Below, in pieces: positions 17,501 to 25,077 of a stretch of DNA of 47,167 nucleotides. The translations under genes were made by a program, and so were the position numbers. The notes under the pieces are model-generated. The model had not been told where the DNA came from, ran no database searches, and was given only the letters and a program-made list of their open reading frames with translations. The stretch comes from DASRAU01 sp035638075. GTDB taxonomy: Bacteria; Acidobacteriota; Polarisedimenticolia; Gp22-AA2. The stretch lies in NCBI GenBank assembly GCA_035638075.1, contig DASRAU010000005.1:1-47167 (forward strand). Direction: 5' to 3'. Numbering within the stretch: position 1 is the stretch's first letter; the number at the start of each line of letters is the position of its first letter.

Positions 17501-18200
17501 CCTCGACGCGGTCGAGGCCCCACTTGAAGTCGGCGACCTGCGAGGTCGAGGTCGAACCCGTCGCGGCGGATGCGGCGGCCGATCCGAAGCGGAAGCGCCG
17601 GCCGTCGCGATCGCGCGCGACGAACTGGGCCGAGGCGAGTCCCCAGGGGCCGGGACGGACCCGCTCCACCAGCCAGCCGCTCGCGAGCACGGTGCGGAAG
17701 CGGGTCGAGCCGGCGTCGATCGGGACGAGGTCCCACGACGCGCCGTCGATGGTCAGGACGAAGGTATCCGTGTCGTCGAAGCGCGGCGGACCGAGCCGCG
17801 TCGATCGCTCGATCGATCCGACGGCGAGATCGAAGCCGAGTCCCACGTTCCCCAGGCCGCCCGCGCTCGAGTAGCGCAGCGCGAGCGCAGGCTCGAGGCC
17901 GTGCCTCCCGGGAGGGACTTCGAGAGGCACGAGCGCCGTCGCCAGTCCGGTCACCGGGTCCGCCGCGGGGGCACCGAGGGCGCCGAGGACGCCGGCGCCG
18001 AACGGATCGGCATCGGCGGCACGCGCCGGCTGGCCGATGCTCGCTGCGACAAGCGCGCAGAGCAGCGGGAGCGCGCGGCCGATGCGCGCCAATCGAGATG
18101 GGTCGGGGAGAGGGACCGGGACCACCGGAGTGGCCGCCCCCAGGCACGCCGGCTTCTCCGGCCCCTCCCCCCACACGAGACAGTTGCGAGACTCCGGCAT
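11598..18200 (-). CDS. giant SpvB/VCBS/YD-repeat (RHS) protein with variable C-terminus
   Basis: About 2200 residues from ATG 18200, which has a purine-rich SD (GGGGGAAACG); the frame is open further to 18407. A hydrophobic export segment (ALPLLCALVAASIGQPARA) precedes an SpvB-like domain (DPVTGLATALVPLEVPPGRHG). A Pro/Ser-rich insert follows, then at least six VCBS/FG-GAP repeats (LVDLNRDGLPDL, FVDVNDDGRIDI, LADLDADGRTDL, LMELNGDGFPDL, VADVDGDGKSDI, LADLDGDGGIDL). Next come many YD repeats and an RHS core ending in YGYARDNPVNLVDPDG near residue 1912. The last 288 residues are the variable tip: a hydrophobic stretch, then an unrecognised soluble part with ETHRHFLYLVGG. Such proteins form a shell round a toxin or adhesin tip (TcB/TcC-like). 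No immunity-type gene lies next to it; the following gene is dockerin-like. Confidence 0.85.
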   Translation of the reverse strand: MPESRNCLVWGEGPEKPACLGAATPVVPVPLPDPSRLARIGRALPLLCALVAASIGQPARAADADPFGAGVLGALGAPAADPVTGLATALVPLEVPPGRHGLEPALALRYSSAGGLGNVGLGFDLAVGSIERSTRLGPPRFDDTDTFVLTIDGASWDLVPIDAGSTRFRTVLASGWLVERVRPGPWGLASAQFVARDRDGRRFRFGSAAASAATGSTSTSQVADFKWGLDRVEDTSGNVMEIAWAVAGRELYPVRVEYASHPATGLPATNVVELCWEERGDRSPSASGEVLTHRLHEVRTYAGTLPARRFTFTYASIGSLTAPLGTCRFDVAPSGPVNSLPGPTTNPGPAQPPSAPRIAPAESESPVGSSGPSLTKLGKTSPTPGAAPAPVPVTTVSDEPGVVTTDDVAAPPTSLPPVPSLLVRIDRADGSGALLPPIDYVYNTTGQPAWPSPGSAGLVPPAPFLYVKSDADEDSGARLVDLNRDGLPDLALFEGRLSGFVPSTTAAVWLNTGASFQYSAAWSAALLQLAPPGDISRIPWFVIKRDTRDRVENGVRFVDVNDDGRIDILRSVIWFGTGVRKELFLNTGSGFTGDVAASYLLPDEPFVDLQSEATRDLADDRGVRLADLDADGRTDLLVARAEWGAASERRVYRNVRNGFALDARFLLPDEPFVRHIPHGHCLDTGLRLMELNGDGFPDLFRAAAVDGMVSTATYLHTGPPDGVHPTWAKTTSWGFLGAQAEHFVQITSAGDGSVLDRGLRVADVDGDGKSDIVIGRRWNGGPVERYLFSPAPTGEWRWRVLSDLPWIFVDRALNGPSRDTGVRLADLDGDGGIDLLLVPNLGTPAWRPNTAWRGRALVASCSNGLGGRIELTYAPAPHTGAIEGGSPAELPFPFPVVSEVRLSDGLGQTLSTRFEYSGGFYHHARRELRGFRKVIATHPGGALRTESIFVQQPNLLQAPLRGVMAERLERRVSDGAILSRTIRTFDPSDLLAPLRHPIVREETRFFDWSTSDAESTAWTRRVAVSWTYQFDETAGPERPLVRSDERREGDTADPADDRIVRTEYASALGAAIGGAASTSPWRLEQPWHETTLDASGNVVAESWTAYDDAPLGTPGARGLPTRLERRGGTSIAPGAHGPGDSENPVTLRTYDAYGNLASEIDPLGFTRRFEHGVADATFTFPESETDPLGRSATRRFDPRTGLMTESLDANGRSIVIEYDGFGRRLAEWGPGDTRERPTVSYRHEIGAVPSRVHRFARETSGQGERAGTAGCLESVAYYDGLGRLLEVASEHPAGRLVTGAVTWDAAGRVARRAEPFLAAAGAALVPPATGTAAVLFEYDAAGRLLRTTDAAGQVTTDEPGSVVAARIDPLGHRIETTLDAEGRAVMVREFEGVGGAAAPRPPARYRYDTAGRLLEVTDPMGAMTRLQYDLLGRRTSLDDPHIGSWRSAYDLGSRLVEETDPQGRVTRLTWDPLGRMTGKTLADGRAFTWRYDEGGAAAGTMGRLTSVSDPTGTERFTYDPLGRVTGATRTLFGSTFTATTAWDAMGRITDRTLPGTVPFGFRYDSGGRLAAIVPWIASVGTDVRGTVDEIVYLGGNRLTRITDPATGRLLSIHGTTAGGETLVDLAYRYDADGLITALDDRTAPGAVVSEQYSYDGRHRLRQASGPFGTLQYDYDDGGTLRSKEGMTLAAGNPAQPQQVVWTSAGDAFDYDAAGNLTLRSRTGADRRLTYDAAGRLVRLEEPARSLVVTSDYDASGQLVREVTDQAGQRTTVLYPFPGVEVRDGKITTNLFLGTLRALVIGPDGTVYHPMSDAVGSARVVVSQTGQVVARAAYRPYGDPQGAELSDPISSLRFAGVHRQPASGLLVMGWRHYDPATGRFLEPDPIVAAPLDPQALNRYGYARDNPVNLVDPDGHNPFLLLGILGVFAILDRDTRADAATSVALTAASIVLTGMLGPGGAAGVAALRASTPALYAAAATSILMHTPLGQGIVDGYASVLEDLGLSPRASYAIAGAGTTFLLNSHLQRSYAGAIAHRGPLERGMALGDRAHLDQALADRGLDASTFGTRAGDAYGTTVLDRRDAGGLELDRFYELRDEAGRVPGVFGVRDLGGGFDHGAAAIAQSGATTAIETHRHFLYLVGGISTQQVGRDLFESGYAASLFTLTGRASDFMIEYFYGPYGGGLFFGLHEAFSGQNSGEDP

Positions 18201-18451
18201 CGTTTCCCCCTGCGGCGCGCCTGGTGTCGCGGCGACGCAGAGAAGGGCAAGGCCGGTGCCACGCCGCGCGCCGCGAGGGCGGAGGCGGGTGATGAACAGG
18301 CGAAGTCGCTGCGGAGCGGGGACTTGCGGCCGATCGCGTCGGCTCTCCCCGGCGCGCCGTCCGGAGTCCCGGCGTGGCGCACGCGTTCGCGGGCGAACGC
18401 GGCACATTCAACGTTGTCCGGTGCGGACCTTGGTGGTAGATTCCCGGCGCC
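18201..18451. promoter_or_regulatory. divergent promoter region, RHS gene / cytochrome beta-propeller gene
   Basis: About 250 bases separate the two divergent starts, so promoters for both must lie here, or in part inside the extended RHS frame if its start is at 18407. I see no clear -35/-10 pair in this G+C-rich stretch. Confidence 0.35.
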
Positions 18452-21400
18452 GTGCGCCGCATCGCCATCGTCCTCGTGGTTCTCGCCCTGATCGTGTGTG
18501 CTTCAGGTGAAGCGACCCGCGCCGCCTACGTCAACTTCGAGTCGTCGCACGTCCACCCGATCGATCTCACGCCGTCGGGAACGCGGCTGCTGGCGGTCAA
18601 CACGCCTGACGCGCTGCTCGAGGTCTTCGCGGTCGCGGCCGACGGCACGCTCACCTCGCAGCGCGCCATCCCGGTCGGGCTGGAGCCCGTGACGGTCGTC
18701 GCCCGCACCGACTCGGAGGCCTGGGTCGTCAACACCCTCTCCGACACGGTCAGCATCGTCGATCTCGATCTCGGCACGGTGACGCGCACGCTCGCGGTCG
18801 GCGACGAGCCCACCGACGTCGTCTTCGCCTCGGGACGCGCCTTCGTCGCGGTGTCGCAGGAGGACGCGGTGAAGGTCTGGAGCCTCGCCGATCTCGCGCT
18901 TCCGCCCGTGCGCGTCGATCTCTTCGGACGCGACGTGCGGGCGCTCGCCGCCTCGCCCGACGGCACCAAGGTCTACGCCGTCGTGCTCCAGTCGGGGAAC
19001 CAGACGGCCGTGGTCGATGCCAACGTCATCTGGGGCAACGGCACCGGGCTCGACCCGACCCGTCTCACGGCCCTCGGTCTCAACAACATGATCTGCGCGA
19101 ACAACAATCAGCACCCGGCGTACCCGCCGCACCCGGCCGGGATCGTGCGGAACCCTGCGCTGCCCGATCCGTCTGGCGGGGCGCAGCCGCCGGTCGGTCT
19201 CATCGTCCGCTGGGATGCGGCGACCTCGCGCTGGCGCGACGACGCCGGTCAGGACTGGACCGGCTGCCTGCCGTTCCGGCTGCCCGACCACGACCTCTTC
19301 GTCATCGATGCGACCAACCCGACGACCGCGGGCACGACGATGGTGGATCACCTCGGGACCTCGCTGTTCGAGGTCTCGGTGAACCCGGTGAACGGCCGCA
19401 TCTACGTGCCGCACACCGAGGCGCGCAACCAGGTGCGCTTCGAGCACGCACTCGGCGTGCGCGGTCACGTCGTGGACAACCGGCTGGCGATCGTCAACCC
19501 GGCGGCAGGCAACGCCGTCACCCTCGTCGATCTCAACACCCACATCAACCGCGCCAGCGACCCGGCGACGAACCTCGCGGAGCGGCAGGCGAGCCTGTCG
19601 CAGCCCGGGATGATGGTGTGGAACGCCGCGGGCACCCAGGCCTGGATGACGGCGATCGGCTCGCGCAAGGTCTTCCGGTTGAACCAGGCCTGCCTCAACG
19701 GGCCGGGCCCGAACTACGGCGCCTGCGTGTTCGGCGCGAACCGAGCGGTCCCCGAGGCGGTCGACGTCGGCGAGGGACCGACCGGCGTGGCGCTGCGCGA
19801 AGGGGCGACGCCGCGCCTGTACGTTCTCGACCGCTTCACCAACGCGATCGCCGTGGTCGATCCCGCGGCGCTCATCAAGCTCGCCGACGTGCCCCTGCAC
19901 GACCCGAGCCCCGCCACGGTGAAGGTCGGCCGCCGGCATCTGTACGACGGGATCGAATCCTCGGGGCACGGCGACGCCGCCTGCTCGTCCTGTCACCTGT
20001 CGGGCGATCGCGACGGGCTGGCGTGGGATCTCGGCGACCCGACCGGGGCCTTCGCGGCGTATGGCACGCCTGGCGACAACGTCCACTTCTTCCCCGTGGA
20101 CAACCCGGCGATCTCGGCCGCCCACTCCGGCTTCGACCCCGAGAAGGGGCCGATGACGACGCAGACGCTGCGCGCCATGCTCGAGCCGCTCCACTGGCGG
20201 GGCGATCGGCCGACGATGGTGAACTTCAACAAGGCGTTCGTCGGGTTAATGGGGACGGTCGACGTCGGCCCGGTGAACGGCGAGCCGGCGGGCGTCCCGG
20301 CGCAGGCGATGAACGAGTTCCGCCGCTTCGCGCTCGACATCGTCTTTCCGCCGAACCCCTATCGCAATGTCGACGACACGGTGCCGAACGCGGTGGTGGG
20401 GATCCCCGGCCTGCCGAACGCGGGCAACCCGGAGATCGGCCGGCAGCGGTTCCTCGGGCTGACGGGAGGCTTCACCGAAGGCGGCAACATCTTCTGCGTC
20501 ACCTGTCACCAGCAGCCGTTCGGCGCCAGCGGCGGCCAGATCGGCGGCCTCGAGCCGGGGGACCCGGCGACCGCGGCCGCCGCTCTCTTCAACGGCGACG
20601 CCGACCTGTCGCCGCACAGCGATCTGAAGATTCCCCACCTGCGGAACATCTACGAGAAGTTCGGGCCGCGCTTTGGCACCGCCGCCGCCCCGAACGATCA
20701 GAAGGGCGGCTTCGGGTTGACGCACGACGGCGCCGTTCCCGATATGAACACCTTCCTGTCCATCAACGTCTTCAACCTGACCCCCGACGACGTGAAGAAC
20801 ATCTCCGCCTTCACGATGATGTTCCCGACCGGGACGCGGCCGGCGATCGGCCGCAACGTCACGGTTCCCGCCGGGGCGCCCCCCACCGGCACGGCGGCGC
20901 AGGAGGCACTGCTCTCCCAGCTCCTCATCCTCGGCAACGGGGCCTCCACGACGCGACACTGCGAGCTGGTCGCGGCGGCGATGTCCAGCGGCCCCGGCGC
21001 GCGCGAGCGGACCTGGTTCCTCAACGGCGGGGTGTCGTCGGGAGGCACGTGGTCCACCGACGTCGCGAACGAGCTGCCGGTCCCGACCGCGCAGCTGCGC
21101 AGCCAGGCGGGGGGACCGATCACCTTCACCTGCGCCACCCTCGGATCGGGAATGCGTCTCGGCGGCGACCGGGACGAGGACGGCATGCCCAACGCCAGCG
21201 ATTTCTGCCCCGGCGATGCGTCGGTCTTCGAGGCCCCCGCCCTCGTCACCGGGGTGGCGGTGGATGCGGCGGCCTCGGTCTCCTGGAGTCCGCTCACGCC
21301 GGCCGACGGCGCGCCCGTTCTCTACGATGTCGCGGGAGGGAGCCTGTCCAGCGTGCCGGGATCCGGGTTCGCCTCGGCGGCCTGCCTGGCCGGCGGGCTC

Positions 21401-21541
21401 CCCGGGACCGCGTGGACTGACGCGCGCCCGAATCCGGCCGTCGGCAACGGTTTCTACTACCTGGTGCGCGGCAGGAAGTCGTGCGGCGCCGGCTCGTTCG
21501 GCTCGGGGACGGGCCCCGACGCCCTCAGCTGCTCTCCCTAG
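18452..21541 (+). CDS. secreted YVTN-like beta-propeller with two cytochrome c hemes
   Basis: 1029 residues from GTG 18452; a short signal peptide (RIAIVLVVLALIVCASGEATRA) supports this start. Residues 30-490 carry beta-propeller repeats of the YVTN/YncE kind (DLTPSGTRLLAVNTPDALLEV, DSEAWVVNTLSDTVSIVDLD, ALAASPDGTKVYAVV). Two heme motifs follow, CSSCH near residue 511 and CVTCH near 682, in a cytochrome c layout like that of di-heme peroxidase/MauG-type proteins. A short Asp-rich thrombospondin-3-like loop (GGDRDEDGMPNASDFCPGD) comes next, and the protein ends in a small beta-domain. The product should be periplasmic or surface exposed and act in electron transfer; its substrate is not known. 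It converges with the M16 gene, with only three bases between the stop codons. Confidence 0.78.
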   Translation: MRRIAIVLVVLALIVCASGEATRAAYVNFESSHVHPIDLTPSGTRLLAVNTPDALLEVFAVAADGTLTSQRAIPVGLEPVTVVARTDSEAWVVNTLSDTVSIVDLDLGTVTRTLAVGDEPTDVVFASGRAFVAVSQEDAVKVWSLADLALPPVRVDLFGRDVRALAASPDGTKVYAVVLQSGNQTAVVDANVIWGNGTGLDPTRLTALGLNNMICANNNQHPAYPPHPAGIVRNPALPDPSGGAQPPVGLIVRWDAATSRWRDDAGQDWTGCLPFRLPDHDLFVIDATNPTTAGTTMVDHLGTSLFEVSVNPVNGRIYVPHTEARNQVRFEHALGVRGHVVDNRLAIVNPAAGNAVTLVDLNTHINRASDPATNLAERQASLSQPGMMVWNAAGTQAWMTAIGSRKVFRLNQACLNGPGPNYGACVFGANRAVPEAVDVGEGPTGVALREGATPRLYVLDRFTNAIAVVDPAALIKLADVPLHDPSPATVKVGRRHLYDGIESSGHGDAACSSCHLSGDRDGLAWDLGDPTGAFAAYGTPGDNVHFFPVDNPAISAAHSGFDPEKGPMTTQTLRAMLEPLHWRGDRPTMVNFNKAFVGLMGTVDVGPVNGEPAGVPAQAMNEFRRFALDIVFPPNPYRNVDDTVPNAVVGIPGLPNAGNPEIGRQRFLGLTGGFTEGGNIFCVTCHQQPFGASGGQIGGLEPGDPATAAAALFNGDADLSPHSDLKIPHLRNIYEKFGPRFGTAAAPNDQKGGFGLTHDGAVPDMNTFLSINVFNLTPDDVKNISAFTMMFPTGTRPAIGRNVTVPAGAPPTGTAAQEALLSQLLILGNGASTTRHCELVAAAMSSGPGARERTWFLNGGVSSGGTWSTDVANELPVPTAQLRSQAGGPITFTCATLGSGMRLGGDRDEDGMPNASDFCPGDASVFEAPALVTGVAVDAAASVSWSPLTPADGAPVLYDVAGGSLSSVPGSGFASAACLAGGLPGTAWTDARPNPAVGNGFYYLVRGRKSCGAGSFGSGTGPDALSCSP

Positions 21542-21544
21542 CGG

Positions 21545-24136
21545 TCAGCGCGCCGGCGCCGCCTGCGCCTGGCGATCGATCACGACGATGTGGCGCCGGG
21601 AGGGATCGAGCATGCGCTGCGCGGCGGCGGTGACGTCCTTGCGCGTCAGCTTCGCCGCCTGATCGGCGGCGCGCCGGGGGCCGGCGTCGTCCTCGCCGCG
21701 CAGCAGGGCATCGAGCCAGAGGCGCGCCGCCTGGTCGGGATCGGCGCGCCGGACGGCGAGGCGGCCCGAGGCGTACGACTTGAAGGCGGCGAGCTCCTCG
21801 TCACCGATGTCGGCGCGGGCCCGATCGAGCTCGGCGAGCATCGCCTCCTCGAGCTGCGGGAGGGCGGCCGGGTCGGCGCCCATGCCGAACCAGACGAGCG
21901 GCGCGCCGCGGCGGACTGACTCGCTGTCCATGTCGTAGACGAGCCCCAGCTGCGCGATGGCGCGCACACCGAGGCGGCCGCTGTAGTTGTGGTGCAGGAT
22001 CCAGGCGACCGCCTCCTGCGCCGCCGGGTCCGCATCCCCGGGGATCGCCAGGAGCAGCGCCCCCTGCGGGATGTCGGGGATCGACGAGGTCTCGCGTCCC
22101 GCCACGAGCGCGCCGGACGCGCCCCGTCGCGACGCCGGCGCGGGAGCCGGCGGATGCAGGCCGCCGGCGAGAGTCGCGAGGCGATCCCTGACCGCCGCGG
22201 GCTCGAAAGGACCGACGAGCACCGCGAACGGGCCGGGAAGAGCGGCCGGGGCCGGGCCGCTCGCGGCGCGATCGAGAAGCGCGAGCCCGCGGCGCATCGG
22301 CGAGGGGATGCTCCCGGGACCGACGGCGGCGGCTCCCTTCGGCGCGTGCAGCTTGAGCCCGCCCCGGGCCAGGAGCGTCCCCAGCGTCTCGTCGAAGGCG
22401 GAGGCCGGCCCCGCCACCGTGACGCGCAAGGTGTCGCGGGCGGCGAACGCCGCGCCCGCTCCGGGGGACGCGATGTCGAGGGTCGCTCCGATCGGCAGGA
22501 GCGCATGCGCCAGGTCATCGGCGCCCGCGATCGTCGTCCCGGGCGGGGCGGCGACGGCCAGCTTCAGGACGAAGGTCGCATCGGCGGGGCGCGCGTCCAC
22601 GATGGCGCGGCTGCCTCCGCCCAGGCCGAGCGTCGTCAGCGCCGGCCGGGCGGCGTGCTTCGTCCCTCCCGCCGGGCCCGCGACCGCGTGCCGCGCCGGT
22701 GCGGTGCGCTTCGGGCGCTCCTCGACCGCGGGGACCGAGGCCCCCGCCGCGCCGCGCGCCACCGGCAGGACGAGACCGACGGCGGCGCGCGCCGGGACGA
22801 GGTGCGCCGCGGCCTCCTTCACATCCTCCGCCCGCACGGCGTCGATGGCGCGGCGCACCGCGGCGCGCCGGTCGAGCCCGCCGATCGCGGTCCAGTAGGC
22901 CAGCTCGTGCGCCTTCTCGACGAAGGAATCGGTCTCGAGGGCGTCGGCCGCGGCGATGCGCCGTCGCGCCGCCTCGACGTCGGCTTCGGTGACGGCGTCC
23001 GCCGCTTCCGCGAGCGCATCGAAGAGCGCCGCCTCGACGGAGGCCGACTTCGCCGCCTCGAACCCGGACGCGTAGAGGGAGAAGTGGTAGGGATAGAGGG
23101 TCGGCACGAGCGACGCCCCCACCTCTTCGACGAGGCCCGTGTCCACGAGCCGGCCGAGTGGTGTGCCGGAAGGGGCGGCGGCCCCGGTCCCGAGATCCCC
23201 CGAGTGGCGATAGAAGGAGAGCCCGGCCGCGTCGCCGAGGATCGCGTCGAGCACGAGGAACGCCGCAAACTCCCTGGGCGTCGCGGGCGCCGGCGCCAGG
23301 AAAGAGACCTGCACCGCCGGCGTCCCTCCGGGTCGAAGCAGCATCAGCCGGCGCGGCCCCTGCAGGGCCGGCTCGACGGTGCGGACCGTCGTGTCATCGC
23401 CGCCCGCCGGGATCGATCCGAACGCCTCCTCGACCGCGGCGTGCGCCGACGCCTTGTCGAAGTCGCCCTGGATCGCCAGCACGGCGTTGCGCGGGCCGTA
23501 GTGGCGCCGGTAGAAATCGACGAGGTCGGCGTGGGTGATGCCGGCGAGGTCGCTCTCCCAGCCCATGGTGTTGTTCCGGTACGGATGCTGCTGGAACAGG
23601 AGCGCCGTCGTGGCGTCGAACAGGTCCGAGCGCGGGTCGAGCTGGTAGCCGCGGTACTCCTGGAAGACGGCGCCCCGCTCCGGGTCCACCTCGTCCGGCG
23701 CCATGCGGGCGGCGTGCATGCGCTCGGCCTCGAGACGCAGGAGCGTCGTCAGCAGTTCTTTCGGCGCCGCTTCGAAGAAGGTCGTGCAGTCGAGCGTCGT
23801 GTAGCCGTGCCACTCGCCACCGGAGCGCTCGATGACCCCGGTGATGTCGGCGAGCCCGAAGTGCTCGGTGCCGCGGAACAGCATGTGCTCGACGTAGTGG
23901 GCGATGCCGGTGATGCCGATGGTCTCATTGCGCGCCCCGACCCGGTAGAGCATCTGCACCGCCACGACCGGGTGGGCCTCATCGCGCCGCATCACCACCG
24001 TCAGCCCGTTCGGGAGGGTGAACGACTCCGCCCCCGCGAGGGGGTCACCCGGAGCCTCGGGCCCCGGGGCGGCGGCCAGAAGGAACGCGGCGAGGGTGCC
24101 CAGGAAAAAGGCCGGAAACGCACGAAATCGCGGCAT
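21545..24136 (-). CDS. secreted M16 family zinc peptidase (pitrilysin-like)
   Basis: About 863 residues from ATG 24136; ATG 24148 is also possible. The long upstream open frame is rejected because it reads through the divergent promoter and is low-complexity. A signal peptide (FRAFPAFFLGTLAAFLLAAAP) is followed by the M16 domain: FTLPNGLTVVMRRDEAHPVV, the inverted zinc motif HYVEH, and the distal glutamate in ERGAVFQEYRG about 75 residues on, as in active M16 enzymes. The second half (from about residue 480) has the M16C-type inactive fold, giving the usual two-domain clamshell. It is a predicted periplasmic or outer-membrane-associated peptidase that degrades peptides enclosed in its cavity. 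It is divergent from the small lipoprotein gene. Confidence 0.88.
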   Translation of the reverse strand: MPRFRAFPAFFLGTLAAFLLAAAPGPEAPGDPLAGAESFTLPNGLTVVMRRDEAHPVVAVQMLYRVGARNETIGITGIAHYVEHMLFRGTEHFGLADITGVIERSGGEWHGYTTLDCTTFFEAAPKELLTTLLRLEAERMHAARMAPDEVDPERGAVFQEYRGYQLDPRSDLFDATTALLFQQHPYRNNTMGWESDLAGITHADLVDFYRRHYGPRNAVLAIQGDFDKASAHAAVEEAFGSIPAGGDDTTVRTVEPALQGPRRLMLLRPGGTPAVQVSFLAPAPATPREFAAFLVLDAILGDAAGLSFYRHSGDLGTGAAAPSGTPLGRLVDTGLVEEVGASLVPTLYPYHFSLYASGFEAAKSASVEAALFDALAEAADAVTEADVEAARRRIAAADALETDSFVEKAHELAYWTAIGGLDRRAAVRRAIDAVRAEDVKEAAAHLVPARAAVGLVLPVARGAAGASVPAVEERPKRTAPARHAVAGPAGGTKHAARPALTTLGLGGGSRAIVDARPADATFVLKLAVAAPPGTTIAGADDLAHALLPIGATLDIASPGAGAAFAARDTLRVTVAGPASAFDETLGTLLARGGLKLHAPKGAAAVGPGSIPSPMRRGLALLDRAASGPAPAALPGPFAVLVGPFEPAAVRDRLATLAGGLHPPAPAPASRRGASGALVAGRETSSIPDIPQGALLLAIPGDADPAAQEAVAWILHHNYSGRLGVRAIAQLGLVYDMDSESVRRGAPLVWFGMGADPAALPQLEEAMLAELDRARADIGDEELAAFKSYASGRLAVRRADPDQAARLWLDALLRGEDDAGPRRAADQAAKLTRKDVTAAAQRMLDPSRRHIVVIDRQAQAAPAR

Positions 24137-24233
24137 GGAGACAGGCATCGTAACAGAGAGGCCCGGAGGCTCCGTGTACAATGCCGGGCTCACGGGCATC
24201 CAGCGGGGCCGCGGCTTCGGACGAGGGAGACGG

Positions 24234-24806
24234 GTGGGGAAGCAGGTTCGAAAAGGCGGCCGCCGGGGCGTTCTCGCGCCACTTCTGGCCCTGCTGGCGC
24301 TTGGACCGGCGGGTTTCGTGGGCTGCAACGACAACAGCGGCGGGGACACCGTCGTCGTGAACGGGCTCGATTGCGGGCTCGTCCGCGACCAGATGGTCGG
24401 GACGTGGACGGTGTCGTACCAGCAGGCGGTCCGGTCGACGCTGCGATGCGACAATGCGACACTCGACAACACGCCGGTGAGCGTGGCGAGCGGGACGACG
24501 AGCTACACGAGCCTGAATGTCTACGCGCCGATCGGAACGGTCGGCTTCACCATGGAAGGGAGCGGTCCGTTGCAGCTGCCGAAGGAAATCATCGCCACCA
24601 TCGATGCCGACTCGTGCCTCGCGCTGGTGAAAACCTGGGAGAACGACGAGGCCGGCTATCTCGAGTGCATCGGCACGGCCGACCTGACGAACCGCCTCCT
24701 GAACGTCGTGTGCGACTCGTTCGACCTCGACACCAATGCCGACGGCGACGGGGACACGGCCTGCACCTTGAACGCAAGCGTCACCGGCACCGTGGGGCTT
24801 CCCTGA
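24234..24806 (+). CDS. small lipoprotein of unknown function
   Basis: 190 residues from GTG 24234, chosen because GAGGGAGA lies just upstream and the signal starts immediately after (GKQVRKGGRRG then LAPLLALLALGPAGFVGC, with the lipid Cys in VGCND). The open frame extends upstream to 24018, but that part overlaps the M16 gene. The mature part is a small beta-rich domain with several cysteines (LDCGLV, LRCDN, DSCLA, LECIG, VVCDS, TACTLN), probably disulfide-bonded outside the cytoplasm, and an Asp-rich DTNADGDGDTAC loop. I do not recognise the family. Its TGA overlaps the ATG of the BolA gene (TGATG), so the two are translationally coupled. A TACAAT at 24177-24182 is a possible -10 element, without a clear -35. 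Confidence 0.68.
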   Translation: MGKQVRKGGRRGVLAPLLALLALGPAGFVGCNDNSGGDTVVVNGLDCGLVRDQMVGTWTVSYQQAVRSTLRCDNATLDNTPVSVASGTTSYTSLNVYAPIGTVGFTMEGSGPLQLPKEIIATIDADSCLALVKTWENDEAGYLECIGTADLTNRLLNVVCDSFDLDTNADGDGDTACTLNASVTGTVGLP

Positions 24807-25051
24807 TGGAACCGATCGAGATCGCCCGCCGCATCGAGAAGGCTTTCCCGGGCGCGAAAGCCGACGTGAAGGGGGCCGACAACCACTACAGCGCGCGCAT
24901 CGTCTCGGACCGCTTCGAGGGGAAGTCGCGCATCGAGCAGCACCGCATGATCTACGACCTGTTCCGGGAGGAGATGGCGTCCCAGGACATTCACGCCCTG
25001 GCGCTTCGGACCCTGACCCCGGCGCAGGCGGACGAAGAATCCAACCGCTGA
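24806..25051 (+). CDS. bolA: BolA family protein
   Basis: 81 residues starting at the ATG that overlaps the upstream stop. It covers the full short BolA fold: MEPIEIARRIEKAFPGAKAD, then HYSARIVSDRFEGKSRIEQH and RMIYDLFREEM, ending IHALALRTLTPAQ. The class II-KH-like fold and the conserved 'V-S--F-GKS-I--HR-IY' helix-turn region are diagnostic. BolA-type proteins pair with monothiol CGFS glutaredoxins to hold a bridging [2Fe-2S] cluster, and the next gene, 26 bases on, is exactly such a glutaredoxin. Whether it is closer to BolA or to IbaG (YrbA) cannot be settled by eye. It is a cytoplasmic iron-sulfur trafficking or iron-sensing factor. Confidence 0.9.
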   Translation: MEPIEIARRIEKAFPGAKADVKGADNHYSARIVSDRFEGKSRIEQHRMIYDLFREEMASQDIHALALRTLTPAQADEESNR

Positions 25052-25077
25052 AAGGCGTTCCGAAGGAGAGAAGCACC

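Noticed and set aside
14545..18491. Very long open frames antisense to and offset from the RHS gene (over 1000 codons)
   Set aside because: Arg/Pro/Ala-rich shadow translations caused by high G+C and repeat structure; no domain recognisable, and the RHS frame has many clear motifs.
21989..25051. 1020-codon plus-strand frame running through the M16 gene into bolA
   Set aside because: Only its last 81 codons are protein-like (BolA); the rest is a shadow of the M16 gene.
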